Of a stretch of DNA of 64,000 bases, positions 1-11,500 are shown piece after piece. How positions within the stretch are numbered: position 1 is the first letter of the stretch; the number at the start of each line of letters is the position of its first letter. The DNA comes from Rhinopithecus roxellana (Eukaryota; Chordata; Mammalia; Primates; Cercopithecidae). The notes beneath the pieces were generated by a model. It saw only the letters and a list, made by a program, of their open reading frames with translations. It was not told the DNA's origin and made no database searches. The stretch spans positions 102,213,858 through 102,277,857 of the forward strand of contig NC_044553.1 of NCBI RefSeq assembly GCF_007565055.1, in the 5' to 3' direction. Both the position numbers and the translations under genes were made by a program.

Positions 1-294
1 TATCTCAGAAATAGCTGAACCACCGACTTTTTTCTAGGTGTTTCCTCAGCCAAACAAGACCATCTTAAAATTACATTTTAACAGTTGGATTTGTAAAACT
101 TTAACGTATGTATTCTGTAAGATTTGTACTCATTGAACAACTGTTATCTTTACAAACAGTGCAAATATGCAAATGAAATTGCTATTTCAGAAAATTGTTA
201 TTTTCTAGACGAAGTGGTAGCCTGCTGGAAGAAAAAAAAATCTTTCTTACATTTTTCCTTGATTTATATTGAATTCCAATGACTGTTTTAATAA

Positions 295-400
295 TTATTA
301 TTTTATTTTTCCATAAGTTATTGGGGTCAGGAGGTATTTGGTTACATGAGTAAGTTCTTTAGTGGTGATTTGTGAGATCCTGGTGAAACCAGCTCAAATG
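295..400 (-). mobile_element. L1 3' UTR fragment, antisense
   Basis: The plus strand reads like the reverse complement of a primate-age L1 3' UTR (L1PB/L1MA type): CCATAAGTTATTGGGG, then GGTATTTGGTTACATGAG and TAAGTTCTTTAGTGGTGATT. The L1 sense strand is therefore minus. The fragment breaks off after about 100 bp and has no open frame. Subfamily is uncertain. Confidence 0.8.
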
Positions 401-574
401 CCCATCAATGACTGTTTCATTATATGTAACCTTTGGTCATCCTCTGTGCTTCCACACCCTCTAGCATCTGCCTTCTGTAGGTGTTTCTTCTTTGACATCA
501 TCAGTTAAGTTCTTTATATATGTCTTTACTTCTTCTGCTTAGTCTTATATATCCTGTCAGTCAAGAGTTCCAGG

Positions 575-675
575 AAGCTTCATTCTTTATCTGTGAAATG
601 AGAATAATAGCTTCCTCATGTGATTGTTGTGAAGATTAAATGAGATAATGTGTGCCTAGTGAGTACTTTAAAAAT
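575..675 (+). mobile_element. MIR SINE fragment
   Basis: The stretch follows the 3' half of the MIR consensus: CATTCTTTATCTGTGAAATG, then GAATAATAGCTTCCTCATG, then TTGTTGTGAAGATTAAATG. It is an old, diverged copy. A short ATC-rich stretch (about 685-718) follows directly. Confidence 0.7.
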
Positions 676-2084
676 GGCAGTCGTCATCATCTTGTTCATC
701 ACCATCATCACATCATTCATAGGTCAAGGAGTCAGAGGACCCAGCTTGAGCATTTCCTAGCTGAAATGTCAGGCACTGTTACCATCTCTTCTTTGTCATC
801 CGAGGTCCAAGTATATTGCCTTTTATTGTACTACTTGGTTTCTTGTTTTATATATTCAAGCCTTGCATGAATTTTTTATATTCCTAGAAAACTAAACTCA
901 GATAGTGTTCTTGAACTTTTTGTTTTCTTGTGTTTTACTTGATATATATATTGTAGCTTTTTGGCTCAAAAATTTCCAGGTTCATACTTGTAACTTTAAC
1001 ATAATATAGTAATTATCAAAGATGCCCAAGGTGCAGAATCTCTATTTCATTTGAATTTCATGCAACTACTGATGTCTGTTTATATTCTTGACAAATTGGG
1101 TTTCAAAATGGCCCAATTTTCTAGGACAAGTAAGTTTCATAGCAGAGTATTTGGCACCTCGGAAAATATGAGTTTTCAGAATATTTGGTAGCTACCTAAA
1201 GTGATTAGGATAAAAAGATATAATACATGTGCCTACTGTTTCTTATGGCAAGTTCTTGAATGTAGAGGAGTTGCCAAAAGGAATGTATTTGTACACACCA
1301 CCCTTTCAGAATTACATCAGCAAATAGAAACGAAGGAGTAGAGAGGATATTTAAGAGAAAGCGTGAGTCATATTTCTAACAAGAAAAGGCAGTCACTGAC
1401 TTTGTGTGGAAACAATGCTGGAGCACGTCTGTTAACATCTAAGTCATTCTAGAAGTTGGGATTACTGAGAGTCAGTAAACTTTAAATACTGGTGATTAGT
1501 TTATGTAACACTGGAAAAACAAATCTCCTTCCATCTTTCAAACAAATATTTCTGGTGAGCCCATCCCAGTGTCCTTTTATTTCACTTCTACTCAATTCTT
1601 TTGGAGTTTGTCAAATCCTTTTATTAAAATGTTGCTCTTTTTTTTCCCCTCTAATATGTAGCCTTAGTCACTAAAATAAATAGAGCTGTCCTAAACAGAG
1701 TCTTAGCCATTCTTAGCTGACTTCCTTCTTAATATAGCAACACATTTGACTTTGTCCTTGCAAATTTTTTTTATTTGAAAATTGAATTTGCCCCACTTAC
1801 TTCTCGTTCTGTCTCAGTTAGGCTCCCAATCTTCATCCTTTAAATGAATTATCTTGCTGTTTTATTCCCCCCTTTTTCTGTGAGCTTTCAGTTCATTTCT
1901 GCATTCCCTTTTAGTCCTTAGATCTTTAAAACTCATTTTATAACCTAATTGGATTGAGTTAACCACATATGAGAATTTGTTGTACTTTAATTGTCCTAGT
2001 GAAAAACGTTTTCTCTTATATAATGTTTTCTAAATCTATAAGGTGTTTGTTTTTCAACTCTAGGAGATTGGCTCCAAAATAGGC
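676..2084. other. Unique AT-rich sequence
   Basis: I recognise no repeat, RNA gene or exon here. The open frames present (72 and 60 codons) show no known domain and are of chance length for AT-rich DNA. Confidence 0.5.
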
Positions 2085-2589
2085 CCCAGCCTCTCTCCTG
2101 AGCTCAAATCTGTCTTCTTCATTCCCTGCTGAACACCTTTCCATTGGTGTCCCTCTAATGCAATAAATTCATCATGTCTCTCTTTCTGGTAATGGAACCA
2201 GCCTGTCATCCTAACTGCAACTTTTCTGTTTTCTTTACCTTAAGGCTTCTCCTTGCTCCATATGTAACTGGCCACCACACCCCACAGAGGCAGCCTCCGC
2301 TATGTTTCTCACGTGCCTTTGCTCAGTTCCGTGTTCACGTCACTACAGTTGTTTGCCCCTTTTCTCCTTCTCTGTTCCTGATATCACTTGTCTCCCCACT
2401 GTTGCTATCCCCCTACTACAGTTGCCACCTCCAGCTTCCCTGCTTCCTGCCATTCCAATCTGTCTTACATACACTGCCAGGTTTTTCTAAAATGTGGCTC
2501 TAACAGTTGTTTATTTCTGCCCTAAATCCTTTAGTGCCTCTCTACTGTCTACTGAATAAATTTGACTCTTTCCTTCATGATGAAGATCT
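2085..2589 (+). mobile_element. LINE-2 fragment, 5' part (interrupted by AluJ)
   Basis: The pyrimidine-rich text follows the late ORF2 and 3' region of LINE-2, for example the stretch resembling the L2 segment before the stop (CACGTGCCTTTGCTCAGTTC) and AAATCCTTTAGTGCCTCTC. It continues after the AluJ at 2858-3310. The reading frame is broken many times, so the 109-codon frame at 2174-2503 is a relic and not a gene. Confidence 0.75.
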
Positions 2590-2857
2590 TGCAAGCCTGG
2601 AAAACATAGCAAGACCCTATTTCTACTAAAATAAAATAAATAAAATAAAACAAGATAAAGATTAGCCAGGCATAGTGGTGTGTTCCTGTAGTCCCAGCTA
2701 CTTGGGAGGCTAAGATGGGAGGATCACTTGAGCCTAGGAGTTTGAGGCTGTAGTGAGCCATGATTGTGCCAGTATACTCCAACCTGGGTTAACAGAGAGA
2801 GACCTTGTCTTTGTCTCAAAAAACCAACAAACAAAAAACTCAAACAAACAAAAAAAA
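2590..2857 (+). mobile_element. AluJ, 5'-truncated
   Basis: The copy starts inside the left arm (AGCCTGGAAAACATAGCAAG), has an A-rich linker of AAATA repeats, and a right arm with J-type bases (GGATCACTTGAGCCTAGGAG). It ends in a degraded A/C tail. It sits inside a LINE-2 copy, so it is younger than that element. Confidence 0.93.
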
Positions 2858-3310
2858 TTCCACATTCTAGCTCTAATTTATTCTTCTATTCTTCCCTCCA
2901 CGCCACTCTCTATACCCCATATACTGCAGGCTTTTGGATTTCTCTGATCTTGCTTTACCTTTATGGTCTCTATTGCACTTTCTCATGTTCCTTTGAATTC
3001 TCTAAACCTCCCTTGCCAATTACTACCTGCCAGGGTACTGGTCATGGCCTGCTCAGATACCATTTCTCCATAAGGCCATCATTGATTCTGCTGCCTTTCC
3101 CCCTAAGCCTGCTGGCCAGTGTTCACTTTGCTTGATTTTCTTTCCTGGCCTATTAACCTTTGCCTCTCCCTGAAGTTTGTTACATTTACTTCCCTCTTTG
3201 TGTCTAGAATTTAAGATCTATAGAAGTGATGATCACGGCCTTAATTATTATTATATTTTCCTTACTATCCAGCATATTTATACATCCTTGATGCTTGGTA
3301 AATATGCATG
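2858..3310 (+). mobile_element. LINE-2 fragment, 3' part
   Basis: This continues the L2 copy broken by the AluJ. It includes the L2 segment resembling 'clippings' of the last ORF2 codons and the 3' UTR (AAGGCCATCATTGATTCTG, then GTGTCTAGAATTTAAGATC) and ends near the usual L2 tail (CTTGATGCTTGGTAAATATG). The 123-codon frame at 2764-3135 spans the Alu/L2 junction and is not a gene. Confidence 0.75.
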
Positions 3311-3320
3311 TATTGAAATA

Positions 3321-3667
3321 TAGTCATGCATCACTTAATGATGGGAATATATTCTGAGAAGTGCTTCGTTAGGTGCTTTTGTCCTTATGCACACATCATA
3401 GAGTGTACTTACACACACCTAGATGGGACAGTTTACTACACACCTAGACTATAATGCTATAACCTAATGCTCCTAGGCTACGAACCTGTACAGCATGTTA
3501 CTGCATTGAATACTGTAGGCAACTATAACACAATGGTACGTATGCGTGTATCCAAAACATATCTAAACCTAGAAAAGGTACAATAAAAATATGTTATAAT
3601 CTTATGGGGTCACTATCATACATATAATCTGCCATTGACCAAAATGTCCTTATGTAGCACATAACTG
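3321..3667 (-). mobile_element. MER2 non-autonomous DNA transposon (TcMar-Tigger)
   Basis: This is a nearly complete copy of about 347 bp. The ends are imperfect inverted repeats (TAGTCATGCATCACTTAA at the left, CAGTTATGTGCTACATAA when the right end is read in reverse). It is flanked by the TA target duplication expected of Tigger elements (3319-3320 and 3668-3669). Interior matches to MER2 include CTGTACAGCATGTTACTG and CATAGAGTGTACTTACAC. It has no coding capacity. Confidence 0.88.
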
Positions 3668-3669
3668 TA

Positions 3670-3696
3670 TATATGTGTGTGTATATATACACACAA
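3670..3696. repeat. TG/TA simple repeat with 20-bp palindrome
   Basis: Alternating purine-pyrimidine DNA directly follows MER2. Bases 3676-3695 form a perfect palindrome centred on TATATATA. Confidence 0.85.
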
Positions 3697-3986
3697 TTAA
3701 AAAGTAATCTCCAATATTATTTGTGTCCTCTTCTTAACACAATATTTACAGCCAGTATTTCTTTACTTTTACTATAATAGTTCAAGACTCAGGACTTGCC
3801 TTTCCCAACTAGTACTTGTACTTTGAGGAAAAAAGTAGGAAATAATCTCTCAGAAGCCTATTACTGCTTCTACATTAATGGGCAAATGAAGCGATGTCAT
3901 TGTCTGGGGTAAATACCCGGGGTTTGTGTCTGGCGCCAAGAAGATTAAGGACATGGACACATGTGGGTGGGTTAAGGAGTGGAAAG

Positions 3987-3992
3987 TTTAAT
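3987..3992 (-). promoter_or_regulatory. Poly(A) signal ATTAAA of the LTR
   Basis: The minus strand reads CTATTAAACTTTCC, downstream of the LTR TATA box and before the terminal CCCCAGACA segment, as expected for the R/U5 boundary of an ERV LTR. Confidence 0.55.
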
Positions 3993-4081
3993 AGGCAGAA
4001 GAAAGGAGAGAGGAGAGCAGCGCTCTCTCTCTCTCCTTTTTGAGAGAGAGGTGCCCAAAAAGGAGCAGCAGACCATAGCAG

Positions 4082-4092
4082 ATTTTATAGGG
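4082..4092 (-). promoter_or_regulatory. TATA box of the LTR promoter
   Basis: The minus strand reads CCCTATAAAATC. It lies about 95 bp upstream of the ATTAAA signal, which is the compact spacing typical of U3/R in short ERV LTRs. Whether it is still active cannot be seen. Confidence 0.55.
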
Positions 4093-4619
4093 AGGATTGA
4101 GGAGGTGGTGTCTGATTTATGCAGGGACCGCAGATTGGTTTGACCAGGTGTGATATTTACATAGGACACAGGGAAGGCTGGTTACCCCACCCTTATCTTA
4201 TTATGCAAATTGACTTTCTACTTAGCCAGCGCCATCTTGTCTGCTCCTTACTGTACACATGGCTGGCAAAGAGAAGAGAAGATGAAGCCGCCAGTTTGAA
4301 CATGTCTGTTTCCAGGTAGCTTTTTCCTATTGGCACAACTGCACGCATTCACCTGTGCAAGCTTCTAGCTTGTTTGTCTATGTCTGCAGCTCGATTCTAC
4401 AGGCTGCTCTTTGTTAGAAAAGAAAATTACGTGCGGGCTGCTTTTCATTAAAAAGAAAACCTTGCTGAGGACTTCCTTATCACTCAGTATCAGCCTAAAT
4501 AATTTCGTTTTAACTCCTGTGTCACAAATACTGAAGGAACTCGGAAAGTTCATTTCAGTTTGCCTCACCTAATGACCTCGCATATTTACCTGAACTGTAA
4601 ACATTTTGAAGGGCTTTAT

Positions 4620-4725
4620 TTGCTTATTTATCTCCTCTGCTAAGAAGTCTTTGAGTCCCTATGGGCAGGGATTGATTCAGTATATTCAAGGTGTGAATAT
4701 TTTGTACAAATGAATATATAAATAT
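4620..4725 (+). mobile_element. LINE-2 3'-end fragment
   Basis: The stretch CTCCTCTGCTAAGAAGTC followed by TTTGAGTCCCTATGGGCAGG matches the L2 3' UTR pattern (CTCCTTGAGGGCAGGGAC type) and then degrades. Short and diverged. Confidence 0.5.
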
Positions 4726-5869
4726 AGACTCTATAAATGTTAAGAGGCTAGAAATTTCAACAAAATTTCTAAGAGCTCTTCAAAGAATGAAATATTAGCA
4801 ATATTCCTAACCTGTAGTAATTTCTTACATTTACTTGTAGTTCAGGAGAAGGACACCTACATGAAAATATTAGATTGAGCCATATAAAACTGAAGATGTT
4901 TGAGTATTTTAACACAAACAGCAATTTCACATGGCTTGAGCTATGCAGGCATGGAATGGGAACAGTCTTGAATCTTAGAACTTAATGCTAGTGCTCGGGA
5001 TCAGTGTTCAGCTGAATTTTTCTTCACCCTAACCTGACTTGTTATTTTACTTTTGACCCAGCCCATGGAGATAGAGAGGTAATTAGTAATGCCATTCTTT
5101 CATCATTGCTGGTAATTATTGACTTAATTCCCTCTAGTTATTGGTTCATATTAGTTCATAATTATTTGAGTTTATTATACTAGTAATTAAAATATAAAAT
5201 TAATTGGGTATTTCCTTTACTTTAAAGTTGGCCTAAAGGTATATACATGCATGACATGACCCTGACTCAGTAACTTTCATGTATGTTAGTGAATTTTGCT
5301 CTTAGGCGCATCTATTCAGTCATGATTCCATCAGCAAGTGTTTCTTGAGCACCTATTCTGGTATATCATCCCAGACGACCACAGGGTTCTAGACCTCAAG
5401 GAGAGAAGGGATGAAAAGTGCCCAGCCTATGATCTTTGTTCAACTGATGGTCACAGATAATCGCTATTATGGCAGTGATCACAATCCTAACTGATAGCTA
5501 GCTATATTTTTAAATTTTCTCTTCATAATTAAAAAATCACTGATACATTGTTTGTTTTTTTCTTCTGAGACTTTCATGTTTAAGGAAAGTGAATATAATC
5601 CAAAGGAGATGGTTTCGTTAAGAAAATGCTCAATTGTAATAACTTTATAGGAGTTTATTTGGGTCTTTGTTTAAGATAGTCAGAGACAATGGAATCTGGA
5701 ACCTTGCTTCCCTTTCTGGTTTTCCCCTGTCCTGAGGCTCTAAGGCACCTGAGAAGCATTTCACCTGGGGGAGCAGGACTCAAAACCTGTGCCACCAGAA
5801 CCCTCTTGCTTGCATCTGCCTCGACCCCCTGCTTGGGCTGGAAGAATTGAAGTATAAAAGTAAGTGTCT
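4726..5869. other. Mostly unique AT-rich sequence
   Basis: No gene was recognised. Around 5325-5420 a weak antisense L2/MIR tail is possible (AAGTGTTTCTTGAGCACC). The remainder shows no structure I can support. Confidence 0.45.
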
Positions 5870-6153
5870 GGCTGGGTGCAGTGGCTCACGCCTTTAATCC
5901 CAACACTTTGGGAAGCTGAGCACAAGAATTTGGGACCAGCATAGATAAAATAGCGAGACCCCCATCTCCATAAAATTTAAAAAAAAAATTAGCCAGGTGT
6001 AGTGGTGCATGCCTGTCATCCCAGCTCCCAAGGAGGCTGAGGCGGGAGGATCATTTAAGCCTAGAAGTTGAAAGTTACAGTGCTCTATGATTGTGCCATT
6101 GCACTCCAGCCTGGGCCACAGGGTAAGACCCTGTCTCTAAAAAAAAAAAAAAA
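5870..6153 (+). mobile_element. AluJ, full length
   Basis: Both arms and the central A-rich linker are present, ending in an A tract. The right arm keeps J-type bases (GGAGGATCATTTAAGCCTAG). Diverged target-site duplications are visible: AAAAGTAAGTGTCT before the element and AAAAGCAAGTTTCT at about 6163-6176. Confidence 0.95.
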
Positions 6154-6176
6154 TTGTTTTTTGAAAAGCAAGTTTC

Positions 6177-7459
6177 TAGGAGTTCCTTGGGCCCTAATAC
6201 TCAGCGCAGTCGACAGCGAAAGTCAGAGGGTGATTTCAGGCCTTCATGTGTCAGGTAGATTTACTGTGGCCTGTAATCACAGCCCCTCATTTCATGAATG
6301 TCTTCCACAGTCCATGGTAGGACCAGGCTTGAAGACAGGATCTGAGAGCTAAGCACATCTGTTCCCGCTCTTGGAAAAGCAGCTCAGCACACAAGCTTTA
6401 TTAATAGGGGGTCTGGAACATCAACTTTGGTGGGCATCAAAGACAACATATTTATTTATTTCATTAATTTGTGTCTGTTTTGTACATAAGAATTATATTT
6501 CCTCAAATTGAGATTGTTATGAAAATTATTCAGAAGAGGAAAAAGCTGAATTTTCAGATATATTTTCTTAATTTCCAAAGTGCTTATTTCTGACATCATC
6601 CTTGGATTTTTATGTCTGTGCAACTTCATAATTAAAAAAATTAAAGCCTGAATGAACTCAAAAGGCCTTTGATCTTATTAGACTTATTAAATCTACTTTA
6701 TTGAGAAGAGTTCACCCCTTGGCTGCATTATCTTGGGATTGTACTGTATTTCACTGTATTTTCTTTGATATGTGTACAGTAAAATACCAGACCTTAAAAT
6801 AAAAGTCCCTTGCTGAGCCTCTTCTCCCTGGGAAAGAATACACTTTATGGCCAGATGGAATGGCATCATGTCTCACTGTTGGGGTAGCACAGAAAAGACA
6901 ACATCGCTGAACGCTTTCTATTCTCATACCGAGGAGGCTCCTTAGTTTAGTCAGGTGCTGTAACTTGGACCCAACGCTGAGCTGCAGCTCAGGAGACAAA
7001 ACAGTTGGAAAACGTGGAGAAAGGCTCTAAGGGTCAGTGAAATTTACTGTGGGCAGCTGCTGCTTCAAAGCCACTCTCTGTGCAGAAGCCTATTAAGAAG
7101 TAGTAGGTTACGTTCCTGCCGTTTCCCCAGCATGATGGATGATGCTCTGAAAAGAGAAAAGACTTCCTGTTCCATGGAGGTGGCTTTCCTCTAGGCTGCC
7201 CCACTGCCTTTCTCAGGCTCTCTCCATTCCGTTTCTAACCATTGAATTCACTGCTCCACTACATTTAATAATAAGCCAGGCTTGTCAGGAATGACTGACT
7301 GTGACTCACTAGTGACTGCTTGTCAATCAGCAGGACCTCCCACTCTCAGTAGAGGGGCTTAGCTATGCTGTCGTTCCAGGGGAAGAAGCTGTGAGGGAAA
7401 AGAATCAGGTTGCATGTGGACCAATAACAGGAGTGGCTTTAGAGTTTGCTTGATCTTTT
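6177..7459. other. Unique sequence
   Basis: No repeat or exon was recognised. The frames of 94 codons (6068-6352, which starts in the AluJ) and 82 codons (6751-6999, minus) have no recognisable domain. Confidence 0.45.
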
Positions 7460-7975
7460 TTGCCTTCAGAAACGTTTTCACTTTACCTCACGTTAAGAAA
7501 CTATTCCTCGCTGGCCCTCTCTCAGCTCCTGGTATGTGCCAAGCTCTCTTCTACTAGCACTTTTGTACATGTTTTTCCGTCCACTAAGCATGCTCTTCCC
7601 TGCTTGCTTTGCCTTCTTAACTGCTGCTCTCTTTCTAGTCTCAGCCTGTAACCCAACCTTCTTGCTTAGATTAGAGCTCTTAAGTTGAGGTGCTTATAGG
7701 ACGGTGTCCTTCCTTTGTGGCACTCATTTGGGTGACCATTTGATGGATGTCTTTTTCACATTCTGCATTATTGAGGATTGTATTGCACCCACACGCATGC
7801 ACACAGACACACACACACACACACACGTGCATGTGGCACCATGTGCAATGTCCATCCTCCCTGCCTCAGCTGCAGTCTCCACACAGGCAAGGATAGTGGC
7901 TGTCAATCTTCATCATTGTACCTCCCGTACCCACTACCCAGTGCACATTCGTTACTGTTGGATTCAGTTGACATT
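7460..7975 (+). mobile_element. LINE-2 fragment with embedded (CA)n
   Basis: The text follows the L2 ORF2 end: CAGCTCCTGGTATGTGCC, ACTTTTGTACATGTTTTTCC and AGCATGCTCTTCCCTGCTTG correspond to the L2 segment for 'first time ... cacttgctgttccctctgcc'. It is heavily diverged. The 114-codon and 66-codon frames here run through the CA repeat and are relics. Confidence 0.6.
7787..7829. repeat. (CA)n microsatellite, impure
   Basis: An impure 5' part (ACACGCATGCACACAGAC) leads into a pure CA run and then CGTGCATG. The run is likely to vary in length between individuals. Confidence 0.95.
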
Positions 7976-8229
7976 TGATTTGTATAACCTTAGGAAAGTA
8001 GAAGCTTGTTACTATATGCTTTTCACAGGCATAGAGATGCAAGGCTAATAGTGTGAGGCACCTTTAAGGAGCAAGGCTGAGTTGCTTGCTTAGTACCAAG
8101 CATCATCTGCTTAGCAAGCCCTTAATTTGTGTGTGGGGAAAAGTTGTTCATAATTAACAGGTGCACAAAAGCTCAGCATTTTCAGATCAAATGACTATAC
8201 ATACTTCTAATAAAGTTCTCTATTGACCC

Positions 8230-8445
8230 CATCAAGCACTGGTTACTAAGTGCTCAGGTATGGTTAGTAGAGTCTTTTGGTGTTTGGTAGAGATGACTAA
8301 CACAGGCAAGATCCCTGGTCCCCTGAGGCTTATCATGTAAGTAGGGGATATCAGGTAAAGACCAGAGAAGAAAGTACTCACTTGTGGGAATGTGGGAGAA
8401 CCACAGATATGAAGGAGAGGAAAGTCTGTTTCTCCCCACTTCTAA
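8230..8445 (-). mobile_element. LINE-2 3'-region fragment, antisense
   Basis: On the plus strand the order 'CAAGCACTGGTTACTAAG ... CAAGATCCCTGGTCCCCTGA ... GGGGATATCAGGTAAAGACC' matches the reverse complement of the L2 3' end (AAGCACTGGGG ... CCCTGCCCTCATGGAGC ... GGGGGAGACAGAC). Old and diverged. Confidence 0.6.
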
Positions 8446-9594
8446 AGGATCAGGTCTGTGGCATCATGAAAGAGAGAAATACCATTGATCTTCAGTTAGC
8501 AGTGATGTATGTAGACCTACTACCCATAAATCTTGTGATTTCATTGTAAAATTAATTCACCATTCAAATGGAGGAAAAATCAAGTTCTCATACAAGATTT
8601 GGTGGTGGTGGCAAGTACATCATATTCAGATGGAGCTAAGGGGATATATATATACACACACGTATATTTCTTTATAGAGAAATAAAATATACCTATTTTC
8701 TATATAGAGAAATAAAAGTTCACATGGAGGTTTCCTTTTGCTGCCTAATTCAGAGGTTTTCATTCCCCGTAGAATCCCTTCAGGGGCTTCTAAATGAGGT
8801 GTCAATAAAGAAGGAACTCAAGGGATAAAGCTCTGGTTCCCCAAGTTCCCCAGCCAGAAGGGCTCCATGTAGAAACATTTGTTTTAGAATGCTTTAATTT
8901 CCATAAAAGAAAGAATTCTACTGCCACAATTTGCTAACTTTTCTCTAAACTGTGGAGTTCAAGAAACTCTTGCACAGGGCAGGTAACAGTTGTTATTCAA
9001 TGGGAATGTCACAAAGGAGCAGACTTAGTGACCTGGAAAATGTGAGTACAGTGTGCAGATAGGGAAAGAAGCAGTGACATTTCCTATTAGAAAATCAAGG
9101 TTGGTCTTTGGGAAATGATAAGATCATGATGCTGATTTCCTGATCAAATGGGACTTTAGATCAGGATGTGCTGAGTCCACTCCAGGACACACAAGGGCTC
9201 TTCTCGGAAGTGTCTGAGTTGAGTAGATAAAAAAGACTCTAAACAATTCCACTGATCACCTCAAGAATTTCCTCTAATTTGCCTTCACATTGCATGGAGG
9301 TCCTTTCTTTATGGATCATCTAGTGGGGACCATCTAGTGGGATGGCTATGGAGTAACAGACCACTGTGTTGGTGGCAACTCCCCACAACACACCTTTTTA
9401 GGGGACACTTTCTTGAACTACTTCTTTGTGGATAGCACATGTATCAGAAGAGCAGAGGGAAGAGAGAGGCTACCTTGGAATGGAAATTTTGCTATTGGTC
9501 ATGGCTGTGACTGGGATACCTCAGGTGGACAGTGCTAGTGAATTTCCACTGTGTGTTTCTTATGTTCCATGTAGCTTTTTTTGTTTAAGTGTTT
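8446..9594. other. Unique sequence with small local repeats
   Basis: No gene was recognised. A (TA)/(CA) patch lies at 8643-8668, the string ATAGAGAAATAAAA occurs twice at about 8675-8717, and CATCTAGTGGG is repeated near 9318-9342. Confidence 0.45.
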
Positions 9595-9780
9595 GATTCT
9601 TTAATTTTTAAAAACTTTTAATTTTGTAGGTACATAGTAGTTGTATAAATTTATGGGGTACATGAGATATTTTGGTACATGCATGTAATATGTAATAATC
9701 ACATCATGGAGAATTGGGTAGTCATCCCCTCAAGCATTTATTCTTTGTGTTACAAGCAATCAAATTATACTCTCTTAGTT
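9595..9780 (-). mobile_element. L1 3' UTR fragment, antisense (left of AluY)
   Basis: The plus strand is the reverse of an L1MA/L1PB 3' UTR: TTATGGGGTACATGAGATAT, TTTTGGTACATGCATGTAAT, then CATCCCCTCAAGCATTTATT. It resumes at 10095 after the AluY. Confidence 0.85.
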
Positions 9781-10086
9781 TTTTTTTTTTTTTTTTTTTT
9801 TTTTGAGACGGAGTCTGGCTCTGTCGCCCAAGCTGGAGTGCGGTGGCCGGATATCAGCTCACTGCAAGCTCCGCCTCCCAGGTTCACGCCATTCTCCTGC
9901 CTCTGCCTCCCAAGTAGCTGGGACTACAGGCGCCTGCTTCGTCGCCCGGCTAGTTTTTTGTATTCTTTAGTAGAGACGGGGTTTCACCGTATTAGCCAGG
10001 ATGGTCTCGATCTCCTCACCTTGTGATCCGCCCGTCTCGGCCTCCCAAAGTGCTGGGATTACAGGCTTGAGCCACCGCGCCCGGCC
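9781..10086 (-). mobile_element. AluY, Old World monkey type, full length
   Basis: A poly(T) head (to 9804) leads into a complete antisense Alu with little decay and many intact CpGs. It carries cercopithecine AluY variants: GTGGCCGGATATCAGCTC, CCGGCTAGTTTTTTGTATTC and CAGGCTTGAGCCACCGCG. The target-site duplication CTCTTAGTT is exact at 9772-9780 and 10086-10094. The 115-codon frame at 9679-10026 is the usual antisense-Alu open frame. Confidence 0.98.
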
Positions 10087-10094
10087 TCTTAGTT

Positions 10095-10135
10095 ATTTTT
10101 AAATGTAAAATTAACCATGAAACTCTTATCTTGAA
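10095..10135 (-). mobile_element. L1 3' UTR fragment, antisense (right of AluY)
   Basis: After the target duplication the L1 text resumes (TTATTTTTAAATGTAAAATT), corresponding to the L1 segment that follows the 'tctactcttctagctattttg' region. Confidence 0.6.
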
Positions 10136-11289
10136 CCAAAGTATATTCACAAACTGTTCTCAGATGATTAGGGCTCTCTTATGGACTGTGATTTATTTTG
10201 TAATCTCTTTGTCATAACTTAATGAGAATCTATTAGGATAAGAGAGTAGAGAATAAGTCTGGAAAGAAAATATTTCTGGCCTAGTATTCTCCAAGAAATA
10301 TTGAACTCACTCTGGAATATTCTACTTTTATTTCTAATAGGAATTAATAAGAATGCTACAGTTCTTATTTGGAAGGTATGTCTATATGGTTTGTGTGTAT
10401 TTATATGCCAAAAACAAAATGAGATTATTCAAGCACTGGAATGTTAGAAACTATAACATTGTCTGGAAATATCACAATCTCATGAGATCTATTTTGTTAA
10501 AGATGAAGAAATTTAAGTTTCTTTTGACAATTCTTTAAAGTAATAAAAATCTGAATCTCAATTTTATAAAAAATTATAACCAAGATTCACTGATATGGTT
10601 GATAGATTTGTTAAAAAACACAAACCAAGACTTTAAATTTAGTGGAGTGTGAAAGATTGACATACTTGTGGAATTGCATATTTATTATGTTTATGAAAGT
10701 CATGGTGATTATGATATGAAATATGATGCTGTTTGATTAAAGCATAAGTCTACTCTGTAGGTTAGGATCAAAAGGGAGCATTTTTAGTTTGCCTTCAATT
10801 TGATCAATTCTGGGGATTCTAAAAGGGAAGGTAAGTTAACAGATATTTACAAAAAGAATGAAATTAACATGTCAGTTAGACAATGGTCCAGATTCTTTAA
10901 AAGTAACCACAAACCTTTAAAATTGAACGTGGAGTAGAAAATTTAAAGATGAAGTCAGAGTCCAACCAGAACCATTCCTTCAGTTAACTTAGAAAAGTCT
11001 ATTATCTATTTATATAAAAATCCACATAGAGGGAAAAAACTAAATTAATAAAACAAGTCAGATCTGAATTGGTGAGACAGATATAGGAAGATTGCTACCC
11101 TCCCCATCACAAGCGAGTTTGTAATTCTGATATAATGAAGTTGAATATATGCGTTCATGTTGAATCATTTGTCTTCTTGGAATGTGTAACTAAATTATAG
11201 TTCTGGGTGAGTACACGGACTGGGATTATGTGATTATACTGCAGGCCCTGATTCTACTTATATTTATAGTCACTGCTTAATACCTAAAT
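10136..11289. other. Unique AT-rich sequence
   Basis: I see no gene or recognisable repeat in this stretch. Confidence 0.45.
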
Positions 11290-11500
11290 GTATTGTTTGA
11301 GTGTTGACAAGGTACCAGTAACATTACTTTGTCCTTTTACTGCACTCTCACAAGAGGATCTTTAAGAGCTTTACTCACATTAGTGTGTTATTCCCAGGAT
11401 TATTCTTCCTGTTTTATAACTGAGGAAACTGCTTCTCATGGATATAAGCAACTTGTTCAAAAGGCTGCAAACTAAGTTTCTAATGTTGCTACAAAGCCTC
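11290..11500 (-). mobile_element. MIR-like SINE, antisense
   Basis: The order 'TTGACAAGGTACCAGTAAC ... CTGCACTCTCACAAGAGGAT ... TTATTCCCAGGATTATTC ... TTTTATAACTGAGGAAACTG' follows the reverse complement of MIR (ACTATTATTATCCCC ... TTTACAGATGAGGAAACTG). Diverged. Confidence 0.6.

Larger units (their letters stand above)
3901..4567 (-). mobile_element. Solitary endogenous retrovirus LTR (ERV1-like)
   Basis: Read on the minus strand, the element has LTR order: a U3-like region, a TATA box (4082-4092), a pyrimidine-rich R region with a CT/GA hairpin at about 4022-4050, and an ATTAAA signal (3987-3992). It ends in a segment containing GGCGCC and CCCCAGACA. The termini are TG...CA in sense. No internal gag/pol sequence flanks it, so it is a solo LTR left by recombination. 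I could not name the family, and no clear target-site duplication is visible, so the ends may be off by tens of bases. Confidence 0.72.

Noticed and set aside
2174..3135. Frames of 109 and 123 codons
   Set aside because: They lie in LINE-2 and across an Alu/L2 junction; no intact ORF2 domain remains.
7704..8048. 114-codon open frame
   Set aside because: It passes through the CA microsatellite (His/Thr repeats) and an L2 relic.
9679..10026. 115-codon open frame (plus)
   Set aside because: It crosses an L1 tail, the poly(T) head and the antisense AluY; the frame is a property of Alu sequence.
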